This document shows, in pieces, positions 9,014-19,453 of a stretch of DNA of 64,000 nt. The notes beneath the pieces are model-generated. The model saw only the letters and a program-made list of their open reading frames with translations, ran no database searches and was not told where the DNA came from. The position numbers were made by a program, and so were the translations under genes. This DNA is from Ralstonia sp. TCR112 (GTDB taxonomy: Bacteria > Pseudomonadota > Gammaproteobacteria > Burkholderiales > Burkholderiaceae), in contig NZ_VOSS01000029.1 in the NCBI RefSeq assembly GCF_007997035.1, positions 1-64,000 of the forward strand, given 5' to 3'. Every line of letters begins with the position of its first letter. Position 1 is the stretch's first letter.

Positions 9014-9841
9014 TCAGTGCCCGGCAAAGGCCAGCACTTCCGGCAGGCGCGCAAGCAGCGCGTCGCGCGAGCGGATGCCGCCTGACGTCGGCTCAACCTT
9101 GTCGTCCTGGATGAGGTTGGCAAACACGTAGGTCTTGTCACCCTTCCTGGCCCAGCCGACAAACCAGCCGTAAGCGTGCGCCTGGTCCCACGTGCCGTCG
9201 GGCGACGTATTGCCCGGCGCCGGGCCGGCGGTGCCCGTCTTGCCCTGCACTGACCAGCCACCCGGCACCTGCCAAGTCTGCACGGTACGGTCGACCATCT
9301 CGTAGGTGCGCGTCGACACCGGCAACTGTCGATTGACGATCCGGCGCATGAAGCTGACTTGCTCCTCCGGGGATATCTTCAGCGACGAGGTGATCCACGA
9401 GCGGTCCATGCCGTTGTTCTTGCCAGGGTCGCCCCTCACGTCCATGTTGCCGTAGCCGAGCTTGCGCACGTAGGCCTGGAATGCTTGCGCGCCCATCGCA
9501 TGCGTAATGCGCTGCGAATACCAGACCACCGAATACTTGAGCCACAGCGCCGGGTCGACGGGCTGGCGCCAGGCTTCGCCGCCCCAGTCGGGGTCGCCGC
9601 GCCTGAAGTGCTCGACCGGGGTGTGCTCGTCTTTCAGGAAGCCGTGGTCGAAGCCCATGACGGCCAGCGCGAGCTTGAAGGTGGAAGCGGGGGTCACGCG
9701 CTCGTCGCACTTGCCTTCGTGCAAGACGGCCTTGCCCGTGGCGGCATCGGCCACGATCGTGCAGATCGGGTGCTCGGCGTGGGCAAACGTGGCAAGCGCG
9801 GCCAGCAAGGCACCGGTGGCGGCGTGGCGGAGTTTCATCAT
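9014..9841 (-). CDS. blaOXA: Class D beta-lactamase, OXA-22-like
   Basis: The 275-residue periplasmic serine beta-lactamase has a signal peptide ending at AHA (about residue 22). Class D motifs are complete: STFK with catalytic Ser53 and Lys56, SVV at 104-106, YGN at 130-132, and KTG at 201-203. The sequence closely resembles OXA-22, the inducible oxacillinase of Ralstonia pickettii, and is the best species marker in the window. The gene is monocistronic and convergent with the ArsR gene. No dedicated regulator lies beside it. The exact OXA allele number cannot be assigned by eye. Confidence 0.95.
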   Translation of the reverse strand: MMKLRHAATGALLAALATFAHAEHPICTIVADAATGKAVLHEGKCDERVTPASTFKLALAVMGFDHGFLKDEHTPVEHFRRGDPDWGGEAWRQPVDPALWLKYSVVWYSQRITHAMGAQAFQAYVRKLGYGNMDVRGDPGKNNGMDRSWITSSLKISPEEQVSFMRRIVNRQLPVSTRTYEMVDRTVQTWQVPGGWSVQGKTGTAGPAPGNTSPDGTWDQAHAYGWFVGWARKGDKTYVFANLIQDDKVEPTSGGIRSRDALLARLPEVLAFAGH

Positions 9842-10019
9842 CGATCAACCTCATGTGGGGGGGAATGCGGACAACTGCGCGGCAGCGTAGCAGCGAGGTC
9901 CCCGCGCTGCTGACCGCCACACGCGTAACGGCTGTAACCCAGCGCGCCGGTGGAATAGCCGAGCAGAAAAGAAGGGCTTGCAAATTTTTCCGGGGCCGGT
10001 AGAATGCGCCGCTCACCTA

Positions 10020-10104
<85 letters not shown>

Positions 10105-10137
10105 AGACACAGTCCCGAGCAGTTCAGGGGCGACCAG

Positions 10138-10172
10138 AAAACCCGCGTGGCGATGAGCCTCGCGGGTTTTTT
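10138..10172. terminator. Terminator after tRNA-Leu, likely bidirectional
   Basis: The 10-bp stem AAAACCCGCG (10138-10147) pairs with CGCGGGTTTT (10161-10170) and is followed by TTGTTG. It serves the tRNA on the plus strand and probably the kinase operon ending at 10278 on the minus strand. Confidence 0.85.
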
Positions 10173-10277
10173 GTTGTCCGTGCATCGCCTCACATTGCGC
10201 CGATGGCGTCGCGCAGTGGGATACAAACATGCCGTATCGAAATCCGGCGGACGCATGCGCCCGGTGCGCCCCCTGCG

Positions 10278-12005
10278 TCAGCGTCCGTGCAGCGGCAAGA
10301 CGAGCCGAAAACACGTGCCACGGCCAACTTCGCTACGCACGTCGATCTGCCCACCATGCTTCCGCACGATGCCGTAAGAGACGGACAGGCCGAGCCCCGT
10401 CCCCAGGCCAACGGGCTTGGTGGTGAAGAACGGGTCGAAGATGCGGCTGAGATGCTCGGGCCGGATACCGCCACCGGTGTCTTCCACCTCCACCCAGACG
10501 TTGCCTGCGTCGTGGCCCGTTCGCAATGTGATGCGCCCGTGGTCCTGAATGGCCTGGCCGGCATTGACCAGCAGGTTCATGAACACCTGGCTCAGTTGTG
10601 CGGGCCTGCACTCGATGTCGGGGATTCCGCCATATTCGCGCACCAGCTCAACCTTGTACTTGAGCTCATTCCAGACGATCTTGATCGTCGTTTCCAGACA
10701 CGTTTCGAGATTGGCAGGCTGCGGCTGCGCTTCTTCCACATGGGAGAAATCCTTGAGGCCCTGCACGATCGTCTTGACCCGCTGCAGCCCCTCCTGGGAC
10801 TCCATCAACAGCGCCGGCACATCTTCACGCACGTATTCAAGATCGGCCGCCTGCTTGACCTGCGCTAGTGCAGCCCGGGTGGCGGGCGCCAACTCTGCCT
10901 CGTGGGATTCGTAGGCTGACAGCGCGTCGAGCAACCCTGCAACGTAGCGCTGCAAGCTGCCCAGATTGGCTTTGACAAACGAGACGGGGTTGTTGATCTC
11001 ATGGGCCACGCCGGCAGCGAGCTGGCCGATTGACGCCATCTTTTCCGACTGCAGCAGTTGCCCTTGCGTCTGGGCCAGTTCGTGCAGCAGTTGCTCCTGG
11101 CGCGCACGCTCGGCCTGCAGTGCCTCGTGGGCCAAGGCAAGCTGCCACCGGTCACGCTGGAATTGTTCGACCGCGCGCGCCATCTGGCCGATCTCATCGT
11201 CGCCATCGACGGGTACCGCACTGGGCGCCCCCTCCGAATGCCCTTCGCGCAAGCTGCGGCTGACCTGCAGCAGGCGCTGAAGCACATGGCGCCCGAGCAG
11301 CCCGTAAGCCGCCAGGCAGGCAAATACGACGCTGGTGGCGAGCAGCGCGGTCACCCAGCGCTGATTGCGCTCGGAGACCACCGCCAACGCCTGCATCGCC
11401 TGCTGAAACGCCCGCGTGTGCTGCTCCGACACCTGCTGTGCCGAGACCACCATGGCCCCGGCCTGCATGTAGAGCGCATCCAAGGACCGGCGCCCGGCAA
11501 GACTGCGCTCGGATGCCGGCGCCTGCGCGGCTGCGGCAGTTCCGGCATGCTGCAGCTCGCTTTCCCACCACTGCGCGACGATGTTGACGACGTTGCGAAA
11601 CAGCTGGGTCGACTGATGCAGATCGAGCACTTCAATGTCGTCGTCGGTTGCGGCAAGCCGTTCGGACAACTGCTCGAACGCCTCAAGGTTGCGCAGGATC
11701 TCGGCATAGTGCCGTCGCAGCGCTTCCACCGATGAGGTTTTTTCCAGCTGCGCCGATTCGCGCTCGATCAACAACGTGCGCTGAACGAGTTCCTGCGCCT
11801 CGCGCAATTGCATGAGCTGCTCGCTGGCGAGCGCGCGGGTCGCTTCCGCCGACGTGCGCAGGGCATAGACCGCCGTGATGCCGCCTGCTGCGATCAGCAG
11901 CGCCAGCATGGCCACGACCAGCGTGAATTGACGCCCGAGCGATCTGGGCCACAGACCATACCGCGGCGTGCGCGCCCATCGGATGGCAGCCGCTGCGCTG
12001 AACAT
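10278..12005 (-). CDS. Membrane sensor histidine kinase with HAMP domain
   Basis: The 575-residue kinase has transmembrane helices at about 27-49 and 216-238 flanking a helical periplasmic region. A HAMP-like linker (about 240-290), a coiled coil, HisKA with His335 (GVAHEINNP) and an HATPase domain (G-box [13 protein letters not shown]) follow. It is the last gene of a six-gene operon and starts one base after the stop of a periplasmic binding protein gene. That order recalls LuxP/LuxQ-type sensing, in which a binding protein presents its ligand to a membrane kinase. Its catalytic half is strikingly similar to the kinase at 15614, suggesting duplication. There is no receiver domain. Confidence 0.9.
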   Translation of the reverse strand: MFSAAAAIRWARTPRYGLWPRSLGRQFTLVVAMLALLIAAGGITAVYALRTSAEATRALASEQLMQLREAQELVQRTLLIERESAQLEKTSSVEALRRHYAEILRNLEAFEQLSERLAATDDDIEVLDLHQSTQLFRNVVNIVAQWWESELQHAGTAAAAQAPASERSLAGRRSLDALYMQAGAMVVSAQQVSEQHTRAFQQAMQALAVVSERNQRWVTALLATSVVFACLAAYGLLGRHVLQRLLQVSRSLREGHSEGAPSAVPVDGDDEIGQMARAVEQFQRDRWQLALAHEALQAERARQEQLLHELAQTQGQLLQSEKMASIGQLAAGVAHEINNPVSFVKANLGSLQRYVAGLLDALSAYESHEAELAPATRAALAQVKQAADLEYVREDVPALLMESQEGLQRVKTIVQGLKDFSHVEEAQPQPANLETCLETTIKIVWNELKYKVELVREYGGIPDIECRPAQLSQVFMNLLVNAGQAIQDHGRITLRTGHDAGNVWVEVEDTGGGIRPEHLSRIFDPFFTTKPVGLGTGLGLSVSYGIVRKHGGQIDVRSEVGRGTCFRLVLPLHGR

Positions 12006-13151
12006 TCAACGGCCCCATATCCGGCGATACACGGACCGGTAGCCGTTGTCCGGGTCATATTGCCCGAGCGGTCCGCCATCGAAGGCGACGTTCTTGGCCG
12101 TCACCAGGTGCACGGGGGCCACATAGCCGGTGACTGCCTGATGGGCCAGCAGCCGGTTCACTTCGTCCACCAGTTGCCAGCCTTGCAGGTTCAACGGCTC
12201 GGCCACCGTGCTGGTCTGAAACGCCCCCGCCTGGATGCGCAGGAACGCCGCGGCGCTGCCGTCGCCGGCAGACAGCATGTGGATGCCGTCGGGCTTGCCG
12301 GCGCGGGTCAGCTCGGCGGCCGCGTAGTCGAAGTAGATGTCGTTGATGGCCAGCGCATGCGTCCACACACGGCTATACCGCTCCAGCAGACCGCGCATGA
12401 CGGCGGGCATGGCCTGCGCACTGCCCGAGATCGGTACGTCCTCGACGGCCAGCAAGCGGCAGCCCGTGCATGCGCGGATCACCTCTGCCATGGCCGCAGC
12501 CTTCGCGCTGGCGATCTGGAAGTTGGAATCGGTAAAGATGACCACGTTGGCGTGGCCGGCAGATTCCACGACAGCCGCCATGGCCGTGAGGCGGGCGACG
12601 GCCATCGGGTCGGTGGAGACATTGATGGCGATCGGGCTGTCCGCGATGGTGCCGGCCGTTGCGGCAACGTGCCAGCCAACCACGGGCCTGCCCTGCTGCA
12701 CGAAGGGCGACAGCTCTGCCTGCATCGCACGCGCGTCGCCCCCAACGAGCACGACGCCGTCCGGTTGCAGCGCCCGGGCCGATGCCATCGCACGCTTGCG
12801 GCCCTCCGGCGTCCCGCCGGCGTCATAAACGCGGATTTTCCAGCCGATGGCGCCAGCGGCCTCCTTGATGCCTTTCGCAACACCGAGGATGCCGCCGTTG
12901 CGCAGGTCTTCACTCACGACGGCGAGCGTCATGCCGGCCTGCGCGCGAGGACCTGTCTGGGGACCATCCCACGCCGCCCCGTGTTCGCTGGCGCGCGCGA
13001 CGATCTGCTGCATGCGCGCGTCGTCGGCGGAGCCCCCGGAGGCCATCGCGTGGCCTGCCATCGCTCCCCACCCGAATGCGCACAGCAGGTACGCCAACAT
13101 TCGCTTGCCGGTGCCTGCGACCATCGCTGCCTCCCGAGGGTCATGCTTCAT
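12006..13151 (-). CDS. Periplasmic sugar-binding-like protein (RbsB/LuxP type)
   Basis: The 381-residue protein has an N-terminal hydrophobic signal segment (about 18-37) and a type I periplasmic binding fold. Fold markers include MTLAVVSEDLRNGG, PDGVVLVGGD, NVVIFTDSN and THALAINDIYFDYAA. No ABC permease or ATPase gene is near, so it is unlikely to serve transport. Its stop abuts the start of a membrane kinase and its start overlaps the stop of the REC-HD gene by 4 bp (ATGA), so it probably acts as a ligand receptor for that kinase. The ligand is unknown. Confidence 0.85.
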   Translation of the reverse strand: MKHDPREAAMVAGTGKRMLAYLLCAFGWGAMAGHAMASGGSADDARMQQIVARASEHGAAWDGPQTGPRAQAGMTLAVVSEDLRNGGILGVAKGIKEAAGAIGWKIRVYDAGGTPEGRKRAMASARALQPDGVVLVGGDARAMQAELSPFVQQGRPVVGWHVAATAGTIADSPIAINVSTDPMAVARLTAMAAVVESAGHANVVIFTDSNFQIASAKAAAMAEVIRACTGCRLLAVEDVPISGSAQAMPAVMRGLLERYSRVWTHALAINDIYFDYAAAELTRAGKPDGIHMLSAGDGSAAAFLRIQAGAFQTSTVAEPLNLQGWQLVDEVNRLLAHQAVTGYVAPVHLVTAKNVAFDGGPLGQYDPDNGYRSVYRRIWGR

Positions 13152-14569
13152 GCTGCTGGCGGCGTGTCTGCCGCATCCGTCGCATTGGGCACGGGCGCAT
13201 AGACAAGAATCGCGAACGGCACATCCTCGTGGGTTTCGAAGCGCCTGATCTGCAAGACCTGGTGCGCACTGACGGTGCTGTCCCGTGTAATGAGCAGCAC
13301 ACCGCGCCGCGTGAGGAGATCGTCGGCCAACCGCATGCCTTCCCGCAGTTCGGCTGCAGAGATCTGCCGCACAGGCATCACCTCGCCCTGCTGTCTGAGC
13401 ACGGCGACGAAGCGCACGACCACGTCGGGGTCATAGCGCAGGCCCGATTGCGCCTTGACCATCTCCAGCGCTTGATCGCCCGATACGTGGTCTTTGATGA
13501 TCTCGCCTGCCAGAAGCCCTTCGAAATCGCGAGCGACCGCCAGGATGCGTGCACCGATCGGGATGGCCGCTCCGGCCAGTCGGTCGGGTGTCCCCCGTCC
13601 ATTGAAGCGTTCGTACTGGTGCCGGATGATTTGCGCCACGTGCTCGAGCTGCGGCACGGGGGTGAGCACCATCTGGGCACGCAGCGGATGCTGATAGAAC
13701 TGCTGCGCCTGTTCAGCCGTGAGCCTGTCGAGCGACGTATGCAGCAGCGCATCGGGCAGCGACAACTTGCCAATGCCGTGCAGCAGGCCAGCGTGGAAAA
13801 TGTCCTGCACCTGCAGCCCCGTCAAGCCGCATTCAATGGCAATGCGGCGCGCCAGATCGGCCACCCGCAAGGACTGGCGCGCCATGGCACCGCAGCGCAT
13901 CTCGATCATGCTGGCGCATACCTTGACCATATTCGTGAAGTTCGCTTTCTGGTCGCGCTGGGCACCTTCCAGGAACATCACGGTCTGGCGAATTTCTTCG
14001 GTGCGGGCCAGCACCTGGGTTTCAAGCCCGGCATTCAATTGCTGCAGCGTCTCGTTCTGCCGCTGCGTCAACTCACTCAGGCGCCGGGCCTCGCATGCGA
14101 GCATGCGCTGCTCGATCGCATGCCTGACGGTCAGCAGCAGATCCTGGTCGTCCCACGGCTTGTTGAGGTAGCGATAGACGCCGCCTTCGTTGATGGCCCG
14201 CACGGCCGAATCGACTTCGGAGTAGCCCGTCAGCAGGATCCGCATGATGTCCGGATAGCGTTCGCGAGCACGTGCCAGGAACTCGGCGCCGTTCATGCCG
14301 GGCATCCGCATGTCGGAAATAATCAGGTCTACCGGATACACCGATAGCATGTCCAGTGCGGCCGCACCGCCCTCGGCGGTGATCACGCGGTAGCCCGTGG
14401 GCCGCAGCAGCCTGCGCAGCGACGAGAGCACGCCTGGCTCATCGTCCACCAGCAGGATCAACGGCGTGGCATCCGTAGGCGTTGCAGAAGCGGGCGCAGT
14501 GTCAGGCTGCGCAGCGGCCTGGGCGTCGGGTGCGCTCGCTTGCGCAGTGGCTTCGTCGTAAACAAGCAT
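13148..14569 (-). CDS. Response regulator with degenerate HD-GYP output domain
   Basis: The 473-residue protein has an acidic/Ala-rich leader, a REC domain (about 37-155, Asp86, Lys137), a coiled coil, and an HD-GYP-like domain (about 210-400). Intact HD-GYP enzymes cleave cyclic-di-GMP. Here HDIGK is replaced by HGIGK (264-268), HHE by RHQYE (316-320), and GYP by GTP (325-327), so key metal ligands are missing and phosphodiesterase activity is doubtful. It may act as a binding or scaffold output. It overlaps the downstream binding-protein gene by 4 bp. Confidence 0.87.
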   Translation of the reverse strand: MLVYDEATAQASAPDAQAAAQPDTAPASATPTDATPLILLVDDEPGVLSSLRRLLRPTGYRVITAEGGAAALDMLSVYPVDLIISDMRMPGMNGAEFLARARERYPDIMRILLTGYSEVDSAVRAINEGGVYRYLNKPWDDQDLLLTVRHAIEQRMLACEARRLSELTQRQNETLQQLNAGLETQVLARTEEIRQTVMFLEGAQRDQKANFTNMVKVCASMIEMRCGAMARQSLRVADLARRIAIECGLTGLQVQDIFHAGLLHGIGKLSLPDALLHTSLDRLTAEQAQQFYQHPLRAQMVLTPVPQLEHVAQIIRHQYERFNGRGTPDRLAGAAIPIGARILAVARDFEGLLAGEIIKDHVSGDQALEMVKAQSGLRYDPDVVVRFVAVLRQQGEVMPVRQISAAELREGMRLADDLLTRRGVLLITRDSTVSAHQVLQIRRFETHEDVPFAILVYAPVPNATDAADTPPAA

Positions 14570-14607
14570 GGCTGGCGTCTCTCGGTTCGATGGCTGGCGG
14601 GGCGCGT

Positions 14608-15219
14608 TCAGAGCGCCTGCAGGAATTGCTCCAGCGCGTGCTTCATTTTTCGGATGGCGGTTTCGGGCAACAACATCACCAACTGGGCCACAAAGCCGCC
14701 GCGCTCAAGCGTGAATCGCACTTCCAGCAACAGCGCCACATCCCAACGATCGAACTGCTCGCCGGACAGTGCTTGCTGGAGCACCGCAGCCGGAACGAAG
14801 CTTGGCCGCGAGAAGGACAGATTGCGTCCGAGTTGCTCGAAAACGCTTCGTACGCAGGCACCGACAAGCAAGTTGGCGATGTCGGACAGGGCTTCGCTTT
14901 CGCTGTTCACGTCGGCATCGTCGTAGCCCATCAGTTCTTCGAGTTCTTCGCGGCCGTCCTTGCCGAACAGCACGATCGCCTCGCCCGAAATGTCGGACTG
15001 AAACGCCTGCCGCACCGGTGACGGCGCGTCGCCTGCCATGTCGCGGCCCAGAAGCTCAGCCTTGAGCTGGGCAGCGTTGACGAGCTTGATGCCCGGGACC
15101 GAGAGCGTCACAAACGCGCCCAGCAGTTCCGCCAGCGCCGCGCCCGCCTTGCCCATCCCGATGTTGGCGATTTCCTGCAGAGCGTCGCGCTGGTCTTCAT
15201 TCAGTGTCAGGTCATTCAT
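14608..15219 (-). CDS. cheC: CheC-like CheY-P phosphatase
   Basis: A protein of about 203 residues with two CheC/CheX-type helices: EIANIGMGKAGAALAELL near the N-terminus and LSDIANLLVGACVRSV about 100 residues later. The E-x-x-N signature of CheC phosphatases is present in the first helix, while the second has D-x-x-N. The start MNDLTLN at 15219 is chosen; it overlaps the end of the CheY gene by 8 bp, and the track-length extension upstream is not needed. CheC proteins dephosphorylate CheY-type receivers, and the adjacent single-domain receiver is the obvious target. Confidence 0.88.
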   Translation of the reverse strand: MNDLTLNEDQRDALQEIANIGMGKAGAALAELLGAFVTLSVPGIKLVNAAQLKAELLGRDMAGDAPSPVRQAFQSDISGEAIVLFGKDGREELEELMGYDDADVNSESEALSDIANLLVGACVRSVFEQLGRNLSFSRPSFVPAAVLQQALSGEQFDRWDVALLLEVRFTLERGGFVAQLVMLLPETAIRKMKHALEQFLQAL

Positions 15220-15580
15220 AGAGCCCGTACCCCCGCAGGATCGGAACAATGCGCTCGGCAGAGACCGGCTTTGGAATGAAGCCGATGGCGCCGAGGTCCT
15301 TGACGCGCTCGACGGCGCCGGACTGGATGTCGGCGGACACCACGATGACGAAGGCGTCTTCGCCGGCCTTGCGGATATGTTCGAGCACCTGGAAGCCGTC
15401 CATGTCGGGCATGGTCAGATCGAGAAAAACGACCGTGCCCTTGCCGGCGCGAAACAGCTCCAGGGCTTGCGCACCGTTGGAGGCCTGCGTGACCTCGACA
15501 TCCCAGTCGTCCGGCAAGGCGTTGATCAGAAGCTTGCGCGCCAACGATGAATCGTCGGCAACCAGCACAGGTAGCGCCAT
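15212..15580 (-). CDS. CheY-like single-domain response regulator
   Basis: The 122-residue stand-alone receiver has the acidic pocket DD at 9-10, the phospho-acceptor Asp in VFLDLTMPDMDG, a Ser/Thr switch (VSAD) and the conserved Lys in FIPKPVS. There is no output domain. It lies between a PAS kinase and the CheC phosphatase that overlaps it by 8 bp, so phosphorylation and dephosphorylation partners are encoded on either side. The target is probably another protein of the operon or the motility apparatus. Confidence 0.92.
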   Translation of the reverse strand: MALPVLVADDSSLARKLLINALPDDWDVEVTQASNGAQALELFRAGKGTVVFLDLTMPDMDGFQVLEHIRKAGEDAFVIVVSADIQSGAVERVKDLGAIGFIPKPVSAERIVPILRGYGLYE

Positions 15581-15613
15581 GGTGTGTCCCCCTTCAGGCG
15601 TGAAGCGCGAGGC

Positions 15614-17014
15614 TTACGTTATGGCCAGCGCAGTCGCGGCCGGCGGTTGTTGTTCGAGAGGCGGGGCATCCGGCCCGCGTCGGGGCAAGGTCACACGGAA
15701 GGTTGTGCCCACACCCACCGTGCTCGACACGTCGATGCGTCCGCCATGCGCCGTGACAATGCCGTAGGTGAGCGACAGCCCCAGGCCGGTGCCCTTGCCG
15801 ACCGGCTTGGTGGTGAAGAACGGATCGAAGATGCGCTTCAGGTTTTCGGGCGCGATGCCGCTGCCCGCGTCGGCCACCTCAAACCAGATCGATGCGTCGT
15901 CGGTTGCATCGACGCCGGTGCGGACGGTAATGCTGCCGCGCTCGCCGCCCTGTGTGCCTTTGCCTGCATACGACTGCGCCGCGTTGACCACCAGGTTCAG
16001 CACCACTTGGTTGATCTGCGACGGGATGCAGGTCACGGGCGGCAGCTCGCTGTACTCGCGCACGAGGTCGGCCTGGTACTTGATTTCGTTGTGAACGATG
16101 TTGAGCGTCGACTCGATGCAGCGGTGAATGTCCACCTGATCCCACTGGTGAGCGCTGTCCACGCGTGAGAAGTCGCGCAGGTCCACCACAATGTCGCGCA
16201 CACGGGTCAGGCCTTCCTGCGATTCCGCAACCAACGCCGGACCATCTTCGGCCAGGAACTCGATGTCGGCCGCCTGCGCAAGCGCCAGCAACTGGGCATC
16301 CAGTGCGGGCGCGTGTTGGCCGATCAGCTGATCCAGGCTACGTGCGTAATCGAGCAGCGTGCTCATGTAGCGCTGCAAGCTGTTCAGGTTCGAGAGCACG
16401 AACCCCACGGGGTTATTGATCTCGTGCGCAATGCCCGCGGCAAGCTGGCCAATCGCGGCGAGCTTTTCGGACTGCAGCAACTGCTGATGCGCCTGGGCGA
16501 GTTCTTCATTCAGCGCCGAGAGCTGGGCGTTGCGCACGGTCAGCTCCTGCAGTGCATCGGTGACCGTTTTTTCGCGCTTCTTCAGTTCACCATATGCCAG
16601 GCACACGTCCGTCGCATCGAGCAGGGTAATGCCCACCGCGATGACCGCACCATTTCCGTCTTCGATCGGAATAAAGCTGCAGTTCTGCTGCATCCATTCA
16701 ATCGTGTCGGTAATGGGCCGCGTGTGCCGAAAACGGAACAAATACGGGCGGTGCTCCCAGGAAGTGTACGCAGAGACACCCAGAACAAATACGCTCTCGA
16801 TTTTCTTGCGCAACCATTTCTCGGGTAACTCCGGAAACAGGGCAAACATGTCCTTACCGATCACATCGTCGCCGGAGAAACCGCTGTGATATTGCATAAA
16901 GCGGTTCCACGACAGAATGTGCATTTGACGATCCACAGAAAACACGCCGCAACTTACCAATTGCGCAATGGCGTCGGATAACTGGGGTTGGGTAATGTCC
17001 GGCATGTTTGGCAT
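15614..17014 (-). CDS. PAS sensor histidine kinase
   Basis: The 466-residue cytoplasmic kinase has a PAS domain (about 12-140, with [11 protein letters not shown] and a [12 protein letters not shown] segment), a coiled-coil linker, HisKA with His197 ([12 protein letters not shown]) and an HATPase domain with G-box [13 protein letters not shown]. Its HisKA-HATPase half closely matches the membrane kinase at 10278 of the same operon, including SQEGL-RV and DFS-V segments, so the two are internal paralogues. It is the first gene of the operon; the next gene starts 33 bp after its stop. It probably phosphorylates the CheY-like receiver next door. Confidence 0.9.
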   Translation of the reverse strand: MPNMPDITQPQLSDAIAQLVSCGVFSVDRQMHILSWNRFMQYHSGFSGDDVIGKDMFALFPELPEKWLRKKIESVFVLGVSAYTSWEHRPYLFRFRHTRPITDTIEWMQQNCSFIPIEDGNGAVIAVGITLLDATDVCLAYGELKKREKTVTDALQELTVRNAQLSALNEELAQAHQQLLQSEKLAAIGQLAAGIAHEINNPVGFVLSNLNSLQRYMSTLLDYARSLDQLIGQHAPALDAQLLALAQAADIEFLAEDGPALVAESQEGLTRVRDIVVDLRDFSRVDSAHQWDQVDIHRCIESTLNIVHNEIKYQADLVREYSELPPVTCIPSQINQVVLNLVVNAAQSYAGKGTQGGERGSITVRTGVDATDDASIWFEVADAGSGIAPENLKRIFDPFFTTKPVGKGTGLGLSLTYGIVTAHGGRIDVSSTVGVGTTFRVTLPRRGPDAPPLEQQPPAATALAIT

Positions 17015-17301
17015 GCTTCCTGCAAGACGGGAGTGTTCGCTGTCGACCCCCTGCTGATTCCCGGGCCGTTTGTGTATTTATCGACAGGATTTTTGCCCAG
17101 GCAGATGCGTATAAATCCCTATTAAGGCGGGAATATCGGCGTTAACTGCATCGGTCGCAAAATAATCTAGAGTTCAGTCCGACACACTCCTCGTGCGTAA
17201 TACGGGCGTTTGCCGGACATACTGCCCCGTGGCGCTCCCATTCATGCGGCGAAGGGAGACCGTCACTTGCCGGAGAATGATCCAGCCAAGGAGAGAGGAA
17301 T

Positions 17302-18509
17302 TTGGAGCACCTTCTCACCAGCAGCCTCCTCGAAGCCGACCTTGAGGCGACTGCCCACATTGCGCAAATCCTGCGTGCCGTGCGAAGTCATTTGGGAATG
17401 CCGTTCGCGTTCGTCTCCGAGTTTGTCGGGACGGAGCGGGTTTTCCGGTATGTCGATAGCAGCGCCGAACATCCTCCCTTCAGCGCGGGCGATTCCGGCC
17501 CCCTTGCCGACAGCTATTGCGCCCGAGTGATCGACGGCCGCCTACCGCCGCTGATACAGGACGCCGCCGACCTGCCAGCCGCGCGCGCGTTGCCCATCAC
17601 CGCCGCATTTCCCGTCGGCGCTCATATCAGCGTGCCGATTCAATTGGCCGACGGCACCGTGTTCGGCACGTTCTGCTGTTTCAGTGACCAACCGGATGAC
17701 TCACTGAACTCCCCCTGGAGCTCATGACCGCGTTCGCTGGCGTGATCGCGCGCCAGATCGAACGACATAAGGCCGCGACACGGCAGATCAGCGAAAAGCT
17801 GTCGCGCGTACAACGGACGATCGAAGACGACCAGCTCTCCATCTTCTTTCAGCCCATACGGTCTTTGGTGGACGGACGCCTGGTCGGACTCGAAGCGTTA
17901 TCGCGGTTTCCCGGCGGGCAGCAACGGCCCCCGTATCGCTGGTTTGCGGATGCCTGGGAAGTCGGTCTTGGCGTTGAACTCGAAATGCTTGCCATCAAGA
18001 AAGGCCTGCACGCATTGCACGCGATTGGCGGTGCCTATCTGGCAGTGAACGTCTCTCCTGCCACGGTGCTCAGCGGCAAGCTGGAAGCGTTGGTACATGA
18101 CGTTCCACCTCATCGCCTCGTCCTGGAAATTACCGAGCATGCCCTGGTCGACGACTACCCCAGCCTGCACGAAGCGCTTCTGCCGCTGCGTCGCCACCTG
18201 ATCCGTATCGCCATTGACGACGCCGGGTCGGGTTACTCGACGATGAACCACATCATTGCGCTCAAACCGGATCTCATCAAACTCGACGCCTATCTGACGA
18301 CCAACCTGGAAGACGACCCGATCAAGCGCGCGCTCCTGAAGGCCATGGTGACGTTCGCCAATGAAATACGGTGCGACCTCGTCGCCGAAGGTATCGAGAC
18401 AGAACCTCAGAGAACAATGCTGGCCGACCTTGGCGTCCGTAACGGCCAAGGCTATCTGCTGGGGCGTCCGGGCCCGCTCGAAGCCATTTCTGCAAGCGCG
18501 CCGGTGTAA
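17302..18509 (+). pseudogene. GAF-EAL cyclic-di-GMP phosphodiesterase, split by a frameshift
   Basis: Residues from 17302 form a GAF domain of about 140 residues. After a shift to the next frame at 17724 an EAL domain of 261 residues follows. Together they match the usual GAF-EAL layout, with the junction at a C5 run (17711-17715) where one base appears missing. EAL catalytic features are intact: EALSR, NVSP, EITEH, DDAGSGYS (A replaces the usual F), KLD, AEGIET and GQGYLLG. It would hydrolyse cyclic-di-GMP under GAF-ligand control. The TTG start is chosen for its AAGGAG ribosome binding site. Two coupled genes (ATGA overlap 17724-17727) are the alternative reading. Confidence 0.75.
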
Positions 18510-18672
18510 TGCCGGCATGACAAAGCACGGAATATTCAACCATCACTCGGCCGCCCTCAGCTAGGACTGAGCTACCCGGTTGCGAGGTCCAGAAGCTGCC
18601 GTCGCTGCCGTGGCTGGACCCGTCCAGCGCGCTGCATATCCTGCGCATCGTGCAGGAGTGCATTGCCCCGCA

Positions 18673-19212
18673 TCAAGCCGTAACGGCTTCCTGCATCCCA
18701 AGCAGGGCCAATGCCCGTGCAACACACTCTTCAACGGATTGCACGCCGGTATCCACCATCAACTGTGGATGTAACGGCGGCTCGTAGGGCTCGCCAACGC
18801 CCGCGAGATTGGCGATCGTTCCGGCTCGGGCCATGCGGTACAAACCCTTCGGGTCGCGCGCTTCACACACCGGCAGCGGTGTCGCGACATGCACCTCGAA
18901 GAAGCGTGACGCGCCCACCATCTGTCGCGCGCGCTCCCGGTCTTCACGGTATGGCGAGATGAGTGCAGCAATGGCCCACGTCCCGGTGTTGTTCATCTGC
19001 GCGCACCACTGCGCCACGCGGCGCGCGTGTTCGCTGCGATCCGCGCGCGAGAAACCAAGGTCCGCGCAGAGCTGCTGGCGCAAGGCACCGCCATCGAGTA
19101 CGCGACACGGCAGGCCCCGCGACGTCAGCGTCTCGGCCACGGCCAGCGCCAAGGTGGTTTTGCCGGCGGCGCTCAGCCCGGTCAGCCAGAGTGTGGAAGG
19201 TGTGGGTTGCAT
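18673..19212 (-). CDS. cysC: Adenylylsulfate (APS) kinase
   Basis: The 179-residue stand-alone APS kinase phosphorylates adenylylsulfate to PAPS in sulfate activation. The P-loop GLSAAGKTTLA is at about 11-21. The APS-binding segment (LDGGALRQQLCADLGFSRADR) and the lid motif DPKGLYRMARAG are present. The start MQPTPSTLW at 19212 matches family length; the ORF extends 35 codons further without support. No other sulfate genes are nearby, so it may serve a sulfation pathway rather than assimilation. Confidence 0.9.
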   Translation of the reverse strand: MQPTPSTLWLTGLSAAGKTTLALAVAETLTSRGLPCRVLDGGALRQQLCADLGFSRADRSEHARRVAQWCAQMNNTGTWAIAALISPYREDRERARQMVGASRFFEVHVATPLPVCEARDPKGLYRMARAGTIANLAGVGEPYEPPLHPQLMVDTGVQSVEECVARALALLGMQEAVTA

Positions 19213-19453
19213 GTCATGTAGCCCGCCGCAGATGCGCCATCGCGCTGCCACGGCGGGTTCAACTGGCTTGGTGCAACCCAGTATACGAACGCTGTACGGC
19301 GCCGCTCTGTAGAACAAATGTGCTACAGCGCGCCGCCGGACGGTGCATTTACAATTCCGACACCTTGCCGCTGACGGCGCTGGTTCCGAGTCGCTCCCCG
19401 GCCTATCGGACGCGTCAGACGCGACCGAGGCACATTCGGCAGATTGGATTCAA

